From an uncultured Armatimonadota bacterium (GTDB lineage: Bacteria > Armatimonadota > Fimbriimonadia > Fimbriimonadales > Fimbriimonadaceae), in assembly GCA_903833215.1 (NCBI GenBank), contig CAILEM010000048.1, forward strand, positions 1-64,000: a DNA stretch of 64,000 bases, read 5' to 3'. A program made the translations under genes and the position numbers. Positions within the stretch are counted from its first letter, which is position 1, and each line of letters begins with the position of its first letter. The notes below the pieces were generated by a model. That model was not told where the DNA came from and did no database searches. It worked only from the letters and a program-made list of their open reading frames with translations. Below, piece by piece: positions 5,662-15,682 of the stretch.

Positions 5662-7989
5662 TTACTTACGCCGAATCAGCGTGATTCCTGCGATGGTAAC
5701 TGACTGCGGCATGCCGGATTTTCGTTGTGAGTCGATGAGTGCTAGCGTGTCGAGCCGGATTGGATAGTGGACCACGCCATCAGCCGCGCCACCCCACGTT
5801 CCACCCCAATTGCCAGCGGAGTCGTGATTGAGGTTGAACGGAACGAATTTCCATCCCTTCCAATCGATATTGCCAAATGTCGGTTGAAACGTCTGGCCGG
5901 TGGCGTCCACAAAACGCATTCGCAGTGCGTCGCCAGAAGCGTTGCCTTTCACCAGCATGTTTAGGCACTCGGGCTCACCGACAAGTGGCTTGGCCATGTC
6001 TCCTCTCGCATGGAGTTCTATGAACTTCCAACCGGGCTGGAACTGATAATTTATCTGCACAGCCTCAGCGCCTTGAAGCGGACCATCGCTTGCTACCGTC
6101 ACCTTCGCGTCCATTGCTAGTCCGACCTTCGCGTCTCCGTCTTGGGTGAAGCTCACTCGGGAGTCGTCCAGATGTCCACTGGAGTCCTTCGAGAACCTGT
6201 CGAGACTCATCGGAATGAAACCAGGTTCCGTGAAAGCGGGAACGTAGTCGAGATCGGGCGAAGAACCGACCGGCAGAAGGGGTTTGTTATTGCGCGTCAG
6301 AGTGATTTTGACGGAGGGGTCCATCAATCTCTCCTTTTCCGAGGCAATCGATATGAACTCGTCTTCGAACCAGATTGGAAAAGACGCAAGCGTCTTCTTG
6401 GGTTTGCTTGAATGCAATGTCGATAGGACCATCGAGCGTTTCCCAGGATTGTGAATCGAAGCCCACACCTGCCCTTTCGCTTTTATGATGCCGACCGAAA
6501 CGGGTTTTGACTGTGTGCATTCTACGGTCTGTGCGAAAGTCGCTCCTGATTTTGTGACAACACTGAATGTCAAGGTGAGAGGCGTCGCGGTCCAGTGGCT
6601 GTCGAGTTTGTCGGTCAGCATTCGGGCCAGCTTCTCGGAGGTTTTGCGAGTCACCCAAGCTTCAAGATCAGTTCCACTCAGTCGAACTCGAGCCTTGCGA
6701 TCATTCAACCTAGTCCAATCAAATCGGGCTAGGAGGTCAGAAACAAACGCCTGCGTTCTGCGTCGATCCTGGATGTCAAACGACATTGGCAGGTGGCGGC
6801 AAGATATCAGGAGAGAAGGATCCTTCGCGTCCCAAATCAAGGGAGTTTCCGTGAGCCATGATTTGGCGGAATCCGCGCCTAAGTGGAGGTCCGCCTGATG
6901 GATTTGCCGTGAGGTAGTCCAGCCGACGTATTTCACGCTCTGGCCCTTTTGGAATGCGAGGACGAAGTCCGCCTTTGAATCTTGGGCAAGGCGCATCCTG
7001 AATGCGTATCCCGCCAGCGCTTGACTGACCCGTTGAATTTCCTTGTATGCGGGTTTCGGAGTCAGATCGTGGGTCACCGTGCCGAAATGCTGTTCACCAT
7101 CATTGGGGTCTGTCCCGTCGTTCTTCCAGTCGTAGGCGATCGATAGGGGAGCCCCACACATGAGGTTGATCAAATACTGGCGGCAAAGGAATAGAGCTTG
7201 GCGTTGAATGCCAATTCCGCTGGCGACATCGGTGTAGCCCCACTCGCTAGAAATCATCCCAACCGAACGACCCTTTGGAACTTTGGAATCGATCATTCGG
7301 CGAAGCCTGGTCCAGTCCTCGATCACGGTCTCGGGTTCTGAGCCACGGTAGGGGTGAGTTGAGACCGCGTCCCAGTACTCAAGCATTCCCGCATCGATGC
7401 ACCGTTGGAGAAACGACCAATCGAAGGTTGAGACGCCAGGGCCGATGTACCACTCCTGTGGGGCGACTTGACGAATCGTCTTGCCGACCGCCTTTGCCAG
7501 AGCCACGTACTCTTCAACATCCGGTTTCGGCTGCCAGAAGCTGATATTTGGTTCGTTCCACATCTCCCACACGATCCCTTGCGCCTTGAAGTGGGTTATC
7601 GAGGCTTTGACAAAACGGCAAAAAGCGTCTCTCCCTGCCTGAGTACTCGGTGCGCCCTTGTCATAGAGATCGTTGCCGTAGTCGAAGATGAATAGGGGCC
7701 GAATGCTGACATCGCGAAGACTGGCCATCAGGCGGTCGTAAGCGGTGAAGTCGTAATGGCCCTTAGACTTCTCGATCCTATCCCATCCGAAATCCATCCG
7801 AATCCATTTGAAGCCTGCAGCGGCCAGCTTCTGCATTTCGCCCGGACCCGCGTCGGTGAAATGGATATTCACTCCCCATCCGCTGGGAACAATTTGGCTG
7901 GGAAGCGGGAATTTCTGACGGTAGTCAGAGCCCGAATTCGTCGCCAAAAGCGTCAGCAGAATCTTCGCGAAGTAAATCATGACGTCCAT
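5662..7989 (-). CDS. Secreted clan GH-A glycoside hydrolase (GH39/GH5-like)
   Basis: The protein has about 775 residues. The N-terminus MDVMIYFAKILLTLLATNSG looks like a short export signal. The catalytic TIM barrel spans about residues 30-350: FKWIRMDFGWDRIE, LFIFDYGN, then EMWNEPNISFW, whose Glu after Asn is the clan GH-A acid/base, and GMISSEWGYTD, whose Glu is the likely nucleophile. The C-terminal half is beta-rich with no recognised motif and could include a carbohydrate-binding region (VQINYQFQPGWKFIELHARG). I chose ATG 7989; a TTG 12 codons upstream (8025) is also open. The substrate cannot be told from sequence. Confidence 0.8.
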   Translation of the reverse strand: MDVMIYFAKILLTLLATNSGSDYRQKFPLPSQIVPSGWGVNIHFTDAGPGEMQKLAAAGFKWIRMDFGWDRIEKSKGHYDFTAYDRLMASLRDVSIRPLFIFDYGNDLYDKGAPSTQAGRDAFCRFVKASITHFKAQGIVWEMWNEPNISFWQPKPDVEEYVALAKAVGKTIRQVAPQEWYIGPGVSTFDWSFLQRCIDAGMLEYWDAVSTHPYRGSEPETVIEDWTRLRRMIDSKVPKGRSVGMISSEWGYTDVASGIGIQRQALFLCRQYLINLMCGAPLSIAYDWKNDGTDPNDGEQHFGTVTHDLTPKPAYKEIQRVSQALAGYAFRMRLAQDSKADFVLAFQKGQSVKYVGWTTSRQIHQADLHLGADSAKSWLTETPLIWDAKDPSLLISCRHLPMSFDIQDRRRTQAFVSDLLARFDWTRLNDRKARVRLSGTDLEAWVTRKTSEKLARMLTDKLDSHWTATPLTLTFSVVTKSGATFAQTVECTQSKPVSVGIIKAKGQVWASIHNPGKRSMVLSTLHSSKPKKTLASFPIWFEDEFISIASEKERLMDPSVKITLTRNNKPLLPVGSSPDLDYVPAFTEPGFIPMSLDRFSKDSSGHLDDSRVSFTQDGDAKVGLAMDAKVTVASDGPLQGAEAVQINYQFQPGWKFIELHARGDMAKPLVGEPECLNMLVKGNASGDALRMRFVDATGQTFQPTFGNIDWKGWKFVPFNLNHDSAGNWGGTWGGAADGVVHYPIRLDTLALIDSQRKSGMPQSVTIAGITLIRRK

Positions 7990-8273
7990 CGGATTATGGG
8001 GAGGTGGGGACGGTTTTGAGTTCAAAAGGACGAAGGAAATGAGCCTGCGTAGATATATATGGGTAAGTGAATCGACCTTGGGCCAAGATCAGACGCGGTT
8101 TGGGCCCGAACCCAAGGCGGTAAACTAGCCCCTTGACGTTAGGATGCTGAATGACGCAGGAAGGACCTCAATCGAATATGCCGACGAACGGCCCCTCGGC
8201 GGTCGCCTCCTCAATCGATGCCCTCATCAGGGATATCGCCAGCATGCCCGTCCTACAGGAGCAAGAACAGTTA

Positions 8274-9689
8274 ATGGCTAACGAAAACTTCGACGCAGAC
8301 CTTGTTGTGATTGGCGCTGGACCTGGAGGGTACGTCGCTGCCATCCGTGCCGCGCAACTGGGAGCGAAGGTCGTTGTCGTCGAGAAGGAATTTCTAGGTG
8401 GAACGTGTCTTAACTGGGGATGTATTCCCAGCAAAGCGCTCATCGCCAGCGTCGAGCGTCTGCAACATGTGAAGCACGCCGACAAGCTCGGGGTGAAGGT
8501 ATCCGGCGAAGCCACTATCGACTTCGACGCGATGATGGCGCGGAAGGACAAGATCGTTCAGACCCAGCGCGGCGGTGTTGGCATGTTGTTCAAGAAAAAC
8601 GGCATCAAGCACGTCGAAGGGTTTGCATCGTTCGTCGATGCCCACAACATCACCGTCACCAAAGACGGCAAGAAAGAAAACATCAGCGCCAAGAATTTCG
8701 TGTTGGCGATGGGTTCTTCGGTCATCCATATTCCCGTGCCTGGCCTCGAAGGCGGTCGTGAGCAGAACGTTTGGACCTCTGACGATGCCGTAAACGCTCC
8801 CTTCGTTCCCAAGCGAATGGCCATTCTCGGTGGTGGTGCCGTTGGCTGCGAATTCGGCTATGTTTTCAACGGCCTCGGCAGCGATGTCACGGTCATCGAA
8901 ATGATGCCTCAGCTTCTCCCAATGATGGATTCCGAACTTGGCGTCGAGCTTGGCAAGTTGCTTAGCCGCCAGGGACTCAAAGTTCGAACCGGCGCAACGA
9001 TCGAGAAGTGCGAGCGAAGCGGTGAAGCCTGGAAGGTCACGGTCAAGAAGGGCACCGACGTCGAAGTCATCGAAGTCGATGTAGTTCTGCTTGGCGTTGG
9101 GCGAAAAGCTAACACCGAGAACATGAACCTCGAGAAGATCGGCATTCAGCTTCACCGACGAGGAGTGTCCTTGCTCGATGACACGATGAAGACTCACGTG
9201 CCAAACATCTATGCGATCGGCGACGTCACCGGTCGAATTCAGCTTGCTCACGTCGCATCGGCAGAAGGCATCGTTGCCGTCACCAACGCCGTGACCGGCT
9301 CCGAGAAGAAGATGGACTACAAGGCAGTTCCGAACTGCGTTTACACTTCGCCTGAGGTCTCCTCCGTCGGTCTTACTCAGAGTGAGGCAGAGGCGAAGGG
9401 CTACGATGTCGCGATTGGTAAGTTCAACTTCCGACCTCTCGGCAAGGCGATGGCCACGACCGAGCAGGATGGTTTCGTCAAGGTTGTCTGCGACAAGAAG
9501 TACGGCGAAGTCCTCGGCGTGCACATGATCGGCGCTCACGTCACCGACATGATCCACGAAGGCGTCGTCGCCCTTAAGCTTGAAGCGACTCTTGAGTATA
9601 TGGTCGACTGCATCCACGCTCACCCAACCATGTCGGAAGCCGTCCTTGAAGCATTTGAAGATGCTCAGGGTCACGCGATCCACAAGTAA
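8274..9689 (+). CDS. lpd: Dihydrolipoyl dehydrogenase
   Basis: This is the E3 flavoprotein of 2-oxoacid dehydrogenase or glycine cleavage complexes: it reoxidises dihydrolipoyl groups with NAD+. Visible motifs are FAD-binding VVIGAGPGGYVAAIRAAQLG, redox pair GGTCLNWGCIPSKAL, NAD-binding AILGGGAVGCEFGYVF, the YAIGDVTG flavin segment, and the C-terminal CIHAHPTMSEAVLEA with the catalytic His. From ATG 8274 the length is 471 residues, the normal family size. An in-frame ATG at 8151 would add 41 residues with no family counterpart; AGGAG lies about 12 bases before 8274. No E1 or E2 gene is adjacent. Confidence 0.92.
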   Translation: MANENFDADLVVIGAGPGGYVAAIRAAQLGAKVVVVEKEFLGGTCLNWGCIPSKALIASVERLQHVKHADKLGVKVSGEATIDFDAMMARKDKIVQTQRGGVGMLFKKNGIKHVEGFASFVDAHNITVTKDGKKENISAKNFVLAMGSSVIHIPVPGLEGGREQNVWTSDDAVNAPFVPKRMAILGGGAVGCEFGYVFNGLGSDVTVIEMMPQLLPMMDSELGVELGKLLSRQGLKVRTGATIEKCERSGEAWKVTVKKGTDVEVIEVDVVLLGVGRKANTENMNLEKIGIQLHRRGVSLLDDTMKTHVPNIYAIGDVTGRIQLAHVASAEGIVAVTNAVTGSEKKMDYKAVPNCVYTSPEVSSVGLTQSEAEAKGYDVAIGKFNFRPLGKAMATTEQDGFVKVVCDKKYGEVLGVHMIGAHVTDMIHEGVVALKLEATLEYMVDCIHAHPTMSEAVLEAFEDAQGHAIHK

Positions 9690-9705
9690 GTCAGGGAATT
9701 CGAAC

Positions 9706-9748
9706 GGGCCGCCAACGCATTTGTCGTTGGCGGCCCCATTTTGTTTTT
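9706..9748 (+). terminator. Rho-independent terminator after lpd
   Basis: A perfect 12-bp stem, GGGCCGCCAACG at 9706-9717 and its complement at 9725-9736, has a 7-base loop and is followed by CATTTTGTTTTT. It closes lpd before the next gene at about 9805. Confidence 0.9.
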
Positions 9749-9804
9749 GAGGCACTTGCCTACCAAAGGCTGAACGGAATTTGGTTCTGCTATGTCAAAC
9801 AGTT

Positions 9805-11709
9805 ATGTTCTGGACCAAAGTGGGTTTGGCATATGCTTTTCTGGCTGGTCTCGCACAGGTCGGATGGTCACGGTCGGACCTTTCGACAGAGCCACGGCTT
9901 CAAGCGAAACTGGACGTACACCTGAAACGAGTTTTGTTGGCGGACTTCCTCAAATTCTTGCGTACCCACACGGACCAGAAGTTCATCTTAGCGAGAGAAC
10001 TTGAGCCGTTGATGATCTGCGCGTTCGTGAAGGATCGTCCGCTATGGCAAGTGATGGACGGGGTTGCTGAGGCACTCGGATGCCAGTGGAAAGACGTGCA
10101 GTCCGCTTGGCGCTTGGAACTGACGCCAGAGTCGAAACTCAAGCTCCCCGCCTATGTCGCAGCGGAGAAAGCGGCGCTTCGGGATGAGGTGTATCAAAAA
10201 GCCAGTGCCCTCGCCGAATTGGCAGCAACTCAGAAGTTCACCGGAGATATTGGAACCTCCAAAACCGCGGGAGCGGCGACGATCGAAGAATCCGCGCATG
10301 ATTGGGCAGCCCGTGTCATTCAGGATCCAGCCTATTACGTTGCGGGCTTGGCATTCGGCAGAACGCGAATTTTGTCTGATGACTGGATGAAATTCGACTG
10401 CCCAGTCCACTTTCTCTACAGCATGGTGCCAGTGGCGTACAAGCTTATCGAGCCACCCACGGCAGCGATTGCGGGCATGAATCAATGTAGCGCCCCCGGT
10501 CCGCTTGCCGAGCGATTGAGCGGGGTTCAGGTGAATTTTAGGAACGTAGGATGGGCAGGCACGATTCAGTCAGTGATGATTGGGCAAGGCGGCCTCCGAG
10601 CGCAAAAACCATTGGAACTGCTGCGGTTCCCGAGACCGGATAACCGCCTCAGCAAGACTCCGGGTGGGAAGTGGTTACTCGATTGGGAGAGCCCCCTCGA
10701 CAATCCGGACGAACCCATCTTGAGTCAGCCCATCGAGCATTTTGAATTGAAGCCATCCCCGTTCTTTCATGAGGGCAGAGGAATCGAGGACTACCTTGAG
10801 GGACTTGCAGACTCGACTGGGATTCCGATTGTTTCGGATGCATTCCGCATGCCCATTCGAGGGAAGGTGGCTGCGGCGGGAGACACGATTGGGAAGTGGC
10901 TTCAGTCGCTAAAGGAAGCCCAGAAGTGCTTCGTGAAGGTTCGCGATGGACGAATTGTTGTGCGTCATGGTGGTTTTTGGGATTTGCGGGAGTGGGAACC
11001 CCTTGAAGAATCGTTCTCCGCGATAGAGGCGCTCTCAAATCCTGGGCTGGATGACTACGCCGATTTCGCCTTCAAACTTGCCTTCAAGAGCCAAAATATC
11101 GACCAGCTTTTTGGTTGGCTTCCGTTCTTCGATAGTGAGCAAGTGCCGCTGACGCGATTTGATCCGACGCCCATTCGAGATAACTACCTTGCCTTGGCTG
11201 CCTTCGGCCAAATGGAGGAAGCTCAGCGGGTACACATCCTCTCAGGGGGATGGGTGAATGTCTATAGGAACGTGATGGACAGCACTCGTACCGTCTCGAC
11301 GCTCAATTACGCAAAGGACTCGAAGGGCCGAAAAATCCCCTACATGACCGACACCACAGAGGGCGCTACTGTCGGTGCGGACTTCTTTGTAAATATCAGC
11401 GCCGTTGTGGGCTCGTTCTACGGCGGGCATGCGGTGGGATTCGAGCCGAAACTTCTTGAGGCATGTTGGGAACCAGCAGTGTATCGTCACCTCTGGGGTG
11501 ATTCGCCTGACGATAATCCGGAATACGTGAAGAAATACGACCGAGTCTCTCTGTTTCACGCCCACTACTTTCGATTGTGGAGAGCGGCTACCGAAGGCGT
11601 TCCGAACCGGGCGTCTCGGCATCTCACCGGCACTTTCTCGTTCTTTTCGTCGGTCAACGATGTTGATGGCGTAGTGAATGAGGTGGCGATTCCAAGCTCC
11701 AAGAGCTGA
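9805..11709 (+). CDS. Exported protein with STN-like N-terminal domain, tandem paralog 1
   Basis: This 634-residue protein has a signal-like N-terminus (MFWTKVGLAYAFLAGLAQVG). Residues about 35-100 (KRVLLADFLKFLRTHTDQKF, then VKDRPLWQVMDGVAEALGCQW) match the pattern of an STN/secretin N-terminal short domain: a two-helix module with a final GCQW. A middle region carries DFLERAF-equivalent and VVRHGGFWDLREWEP, shared with the next gene. I recognise no enzyme motif. The function is unknown; the similarity to 11767-13497 shows tandem duplication. The ATG at 9805 is preferred over TTG 9781 because it gives a compact signal peptide. Confidence 0.6.
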   Translation: MFWTKVGLAYAFLAGLAQVGWSRSDLSTEPRLQAKLDVHLKRVLLADFLKFLRTHTDQKFILARELEPLMICAFVKDRPLWQVMDGVAEALGCQWKDVQSAWRLELTPESKLKLPAYVAAEKAALRDEVYQKASALAELAATQKFTGDIGTSKTAGAATIEESAHDWAARVIQDPAYYVAGLAFGRTRILSDDWMKFDCPVHFLYSMVPVAYKLIEPPTAAIAGMNQCSAPGPLAERLSGVQVNFRNVGWAGTIQSVMIGQGGLRAQKPLELLRFPRPDNRLSKTPGGKWLLDWESPLDNPDEPILSQPIEHFELKPSPFFHEGRGIEDYLEGLADSTGIPIVSDAFRMPIRGKVAAAGDTIGKWLQSLKEAQKCFVKVRDGRIVVRHGGFWDLREWEPLEESFSAIEALSNPGLDDYADFAFKLAFKSQNIDQLFGWLPFFDSEQVPLTRFDPTPIRDNYLALAAFGQMEEAQRVHILSGGWVNVYRNVMDSTRTVSTLNYAKDSKGRKIPYMTDTTEGATVGADFFVNISAVVGSFYGGHAVGFEPKLLEACWEPAVYRHLWGDSPDDNPEYVKKYDRVSLFHAHYFRLWRAATEGVPNRASRHLTGTFSFFSSVNDVDGVVNEVAIPSSKS

Positions 11710-11766
11710 TTCTCGTAGCTGGATCTCGTGCCATAACAAATATGGGTGCGAACCCACTCTGAAACC

Positions 11767-13497
11767 ATGACCTTTGATGAACGTCCCACCTCTGTGAGTA
11801 AGTTTGGATCCTTCCGATGTTTGGCTAGCCTTGGCTTGATGACGTGTATTTTCTGCGTCGCTCAGGCCCAGGTAAGTGATGTGACGACTGATCCAAGACT
11901 CCAAAAGCCCATCAGCATCCGGCTGAAGATCGCTTCGCTGCCACAGGCCCTGAAGCAGTTGTCAAAGCTTGATGGCGTGAGACTGGAGAATGTTCAGACA
12001 ATCAATGACCTTAAGGTCACGGTGTTTGCGCAGGACGTGCCGGCTGGGGTGCTGCTGAGCAAAATCGCCAGCGTCCTAGGATGTCAATGGAAGGCCGATG
12101 GGGATCTATTCCGCCTTGTGATGGACCCGGAAGAACGCGTTCGGAGGGATCGATACATAAGTGCCGAAGAGGCATTGGCGCGCAAAGAGACTGAGACGGA
12201 AATGAACACGTTGGCCCAGTTGGCCTCGTTTGACGCGGCTTCGGCGGCGCGCGAAGTGACGAATAGCTTGGTGAAAAATCGGGGAGGTGCGATACCCGCC
12301 GACGAGCCTTCCAAAGCCGAACTCTTGAAGCGCGCAGCGAACCCACAAGACGTCATGCTTGGCCGTTACTTGGCGAGCCTTGATGCCGGAAAGATCAACG
12401 CATTTTGGCGCGGGGATGTGATCGTGGGAGCCGCACCTGGTTTGCCATCGACCAGCCCAGGTACAGACGGCACCGATGCGACGGGAGCCGCGAATCCGAT
12501 TCAGGCGAGGCGCAGGCGCCCACCGGTGTCTACACCGATGTTCGTGCAATTCGACCCGCTCTTGTATCAAGTGCGAGTTGCCCAACGGGGCCAGGTTCGC
12601 GAGGTCGCAATTCGGCCGGCAAAAGTGGTAACACAGCCGCGCCCAACCGGCGAACTTGCGAAGCTCGCCTTTGGCAAAGAAGTGCTGGCATGGGATCAAC
12701 CCATCCCGACCGACGAAGCACTGTCCAAGCTCTCAGTACCACCTCCATCGCAGTCGTCGGGGCCCAATGGACCGAAACTCACGATTGCTGATTTCCTAGA
12801 ACGTGCCTTCGATGAAGCTGGAATCAACGTCGTTGCCGATGCATTTCGTGAACCTGCTGCAAGCAGAGACCTGAGCCACGGCACGGGTTCATTCCCCAAT
12901 TGGCTGAAAACACTGAAAGACGAGAACCACCTTTCCACGCGAGTGGAAGGCAGCACTCTCCTGGTTCGCCACGGTGGTTTCTGGCGACTTCGACGATTCG
13001 AGACGCCAGAAGAGGTTCTCGCTCCGTTCGAACTCAAGGCGGCCAAGGGAAGCTTGTCGATCGACGAATATGCCACGCTCCTGGCAAAGCTGACTCCGGA
13101 GCAGGCGAAGACGTTTAGCATCAAGAATGGCATCGCCACTCCGATCGATACCCGACCCATCGAAATGGCATTTCCAGCTTTGCAGTTCTATGCCTCCCTT
13201 GATGCGCGCTCGGTCAGTCGAGCGATGAAGGACGGTGTTTCGTCGGATCAATTGGGTGGAAATCAGCGGCAGTTATTTGTCGATGCCACGCTCCAAGGAG
13301 TGTTTTACGGGGCTGCGAGCATCGGTGCCAGTCAAATGCTGTTGCATTTAGCAGAGACGGGGGACATCCGTGGCCTAGGATTCCTCATGCGACGCGATTC
13401 GGTAGACGTCAACGGCGTCGCATCTGATGGCAGATCCTTGCTTTTTGGGATGAGCTTGAGCGAAGCTTCGACCTACAAAGTTCCTCTGTCAAATTAG
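11767..13497 (+). CDS. Exported protein with STN-like N-terminal domain, tandem paralog 2
   Basis: The protein has about 576 residues and a hydrophobic N-terminal export segment ([20 protein letters not shown]). The mature start ([19 protein letters not shown], then [16 protein letters not shown] and [10 protein letters not shown]) repeats the domain of the gene before it. Later shared blocks are [20 protein letters not shown] and [20 protein letters not shown]. It may assemble with, or replace, its neighbour; an adhesion, secretin-associated or cell-envelope role is possible but not shown. Distance to paralog 1 is 57 bases, suggesting one transcript. Confidence 0.6.
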   Translation: MTFDERPTSVSKFGSFRCLASLGLMTCIFCVAQAQVSDVTTDPRLQKPISIRLKIASLPQALKQLSKLDGVRLENVQTINDLKVTVFAQDVPAGVLLSKIASVLGCQWKADGDLFRLVMDPEERVRRDRYISAEEALARKETETEMNTLAQLASFDAASAAREVTNSLVKNRGGAIPADEPSKAELLKRAANPQDVMLGRYLASLDAGKINAFWRGDVIVGAAPGLPSTSPGTDGTDATGAANPIQARRRRPPVSTPMFVQFDPLLYQVRVAQRGQVREVAIRPAKVVTQPRPTGELAKLAFGKEVLAWDQPIPTDEALSKLSVPPPSQSSGPNGPKLTIADFLERAFDEAGINVVADAFREPAASRDLSHGTGSFPNWLKTLKDENHLSTRVEGSTLLVRHGGFWRLRRFETPEEVLAPFELKAAKGSLSIDEYATLLAKLTPEQAKTFSIKNGIATPIDTRPIEMAFPALQFYASLDARSVSRAMKDGVSSDQLGGNQRQLFVDATLQGVFYGAASIGASQMLLHLAETGDIRGLGFLMRRDSVDVNGVASDGRSLLFGMSLSEASTYKVPLSN

Positions 13498-13568
13498 GCT
13501 TGCTCAGAGGCGTGGCGAAGGGGCGAGTTTTCGGAGACTTGCCCAGACAAGCTACAATATTTGGCCCC

Positions 13569-13916
13569 ATGCCCGAGATTGAAGTTTTTCCGAACCCCGC
13601 TCCTTATCGCAATTTCACGATCAAACACACGTGTCCCGAGTTTACGAGCGTGTGCCCAAAGACGGGGCAGCCAGATTTTGCGACCATCGACTTGGAGTAC
13701 ATCCCTGCCGAGACTTGTATCGAACTCAAGTCGTTGAAGCTGTACTACTACTCGTTCCGCGATCAGGGAATTTATTACGAGGCCGTCACCAATCGGCTGC
13801 TTGACGAGCTGGCCGCAAGCTGTAATCCTCGCTGGATGCGCGTAACCGGGAACTTCAACGTTCGCGGCGGAATCAGCTCGATTATCGTCGCCGAGACAGG
13901 ACCGAAACCCGCATGA
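13569..13916 (+). CDS. queF: NADPH-dependent 7-cyano-7-deazaguanine reductase
   Basis: This 115-residue protein is of the short unimodular QueF type, which reduces preQ0 to preQ1 in queuosine synthesis. The signature [15 protein letters not shown] contains the nucleophilic Cys that forms the thioimide with preQ0, and [20 protein letters not shown] is the QueF substrate-binding motif. Start ATG 13569 gives the normal length; a further 23 codons are open upstream without support. It overlaps the following receiver-like gene by four bases (ATGA). I looked for a preQ1 riboswitch upstream and did not find one. Confidence 0.92.
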   Translation: MPEIEVFPNPAPYRNFTIKHTCPEFTSVCPKTGQPDFATIDLEYIPAETCIELKSLKLYYYSFRDQGIYYEAVTNRLLDELAASCNPRWMRVTGNFNVRGGISSIIVAETGPKPA

Positions 13917-14251
13917 AAGTGCTTGTGTTCGAAGACAATCTGATGTGGAGCTCGAAGTTGATGCAGAGCCTCAAGGCGTTTGGCCACGAAGGATTGCTCC
14001 GAACCAAGCTTCCCAGCGAATCGGAAGGTGCCACCGTCGCGATTGTGAATTTGGGCTCCGAAAAGCTGCAGCCCGAATCCCTCATCCCAGCCCTGAAGTC
14101 GCTTGGCGTCCATGTGATCGGTCACGCCGGACACAAAGAAAAGGCACTCCTTGAATTCGGCAAAGACGCCGGTTGTGACACTTTGGCAACCAATAGCGAA
14201 CTCACCTTCAAGATCGAATCCTTGCTAGCAAAGGTCCCCGAACAAGCCTGA
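13913..14251 (+). CDS. Degenerate CheY-like receiver domain protein
   Basis: These 112 residues look like a single receiver fold: [20 protein letters not shown] with an acidic pair at strand 1, VAIVNLG where the phosphoacceptor Asp should sit, and [20 protein letters not shown] resembling strand 4 and helix 4. The acceptor Asp is replaced by Asn, so phosphorylation in the usual way is unlikely. It is coupled to queF by an ATGA overlap. The partner is unknown, and the link to queuosine metabolism may be coincidental. Confidence 0.6.
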   Translation: MKVLVFEDNLMWSSKLMQSLKAFGHEGLLRTKLPSESEGATVAIVNLGSEKLQPESLIPALKSLGVHVIGHAGHKEKALLEFGKDAGCDTLATNSELTFKIESLLAKVPEQA

Positions 14252-14315
14252 GTAGATGTAGAATGTCTCAGCGGACGAGGATGACCGCTTCTCCTTATTG
14301 CGCCGCGGAGGTTGA

Positions 14316-15017
14316 ATGCAGAAGGTTTTTCCAGACCCTCAGTCGGCGTTGAATGGGTTGCTCTTTGATGGCATGACCATCATGGCGGGTGGCTTTGGTC
14401 TATGTGGCATCCCAGAGAGCCTGATCGTCGCTATTCGTGACTCAGGCGTTCAGAATCTGACCGTCATTAGCAATAACTGCGGAGTCGACGACTTTGGCCT
14501 CGGGCTTATGCTCCAGACGCGCCAGATCAAGAAGATGGTCTCGTCGTATGTGGGTGAGAATGCCGAATTTGAACGGCAATACCTAAGCGGCGAACTCGAA
14601 CTTGAGTTCAATCCCCAAGGAACGTTGGCCGAGCGAATTCGAGCCGGAGGGGCCGGAATCCCAGCCTTTTACACCAAGACCGGTTACGGCACCTTGATCG
14701 CCGAAGGTAAAGAAGCCCGGGAATTTGATGGGGAGATGTACGTGATGGAGACGGGGCTCAAAGCCGATCTATCGATTGTAAAAGCCTGGAAAGGTGATCG
14801 ATCTGGCAACCTTGTCTATCGTAAGACGGCACGTAATTTCAATCCGATGATTGCTACGGCGGGCAAAGTCTGCGTCGCCGAGGTTGAACAGTTGGTTGAG
14901 GTTGGCGAACTCGACGGAGACTCCATTCACACCCCCAGCATATTTGTGAAGCGAATGATCCAAGGCACGGCATACGAAAAGCGGATCGAGCGAAGAACCG
15001 TAAGGAAGAAGGAGTAG
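14316..15017 (+). CDS. scoA: 3-oxoacid CoA-transferase subunit A
   Basis: This 233-residue protein begins [20 protein letters not shown] and contains [13 protein letters not shown] (glycine-rich CoA loop), [13 protein letters not shown] and [15 protein letters not shown]. It matches the alpha subunit of succinyl-CoA:3-ketoacid CoA-transferase, which swaps CoA between succinyl-CoA and acetoacetate. GGAGG lies just before the ATG. It is followed after four bases by the B subunit. Confidence 0.92.
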   Translation: MQKVFPDPQSALNGLLFDGMTIMAGGFGLCGIPESLIVAIRDSGVQNLTVISNNCGVDDFGLGLMLQTRQIKKMVSSYVGENAEFERQYLSGELELEFNPQGTLAERIRAGGAGIPAFYTKTGYGTLIAEGKEAREFDGEMYVMETGLKADLSIVKAWKGDRSGNLVYRKTARNFNPMIATAGKVCVAEVEQLVEVGELDGDSIHTPSIFVKRMIQGTAYEKRIERRTVRKKE

Positions 15018-15021
15018 ATCG

Positions 15022-15678
<657 letters not shown>

Positions 15679-15682
15679 CCCG

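Noticed and set aside
8394-9755. Long open frame antisense to lpd (453 codons)
   Set aside because: It mirrors the codon bias of lpd, has low-complexity H/D/V-rich sequence and no family motif; lpd is unmistakable on the other strand.
13498-13568. preQ1 riboswitch upstream of queF
   Set aside because: The region is only about 70 bases and I could not find the short H-type pseudoknot pattern with its A-rich tail.
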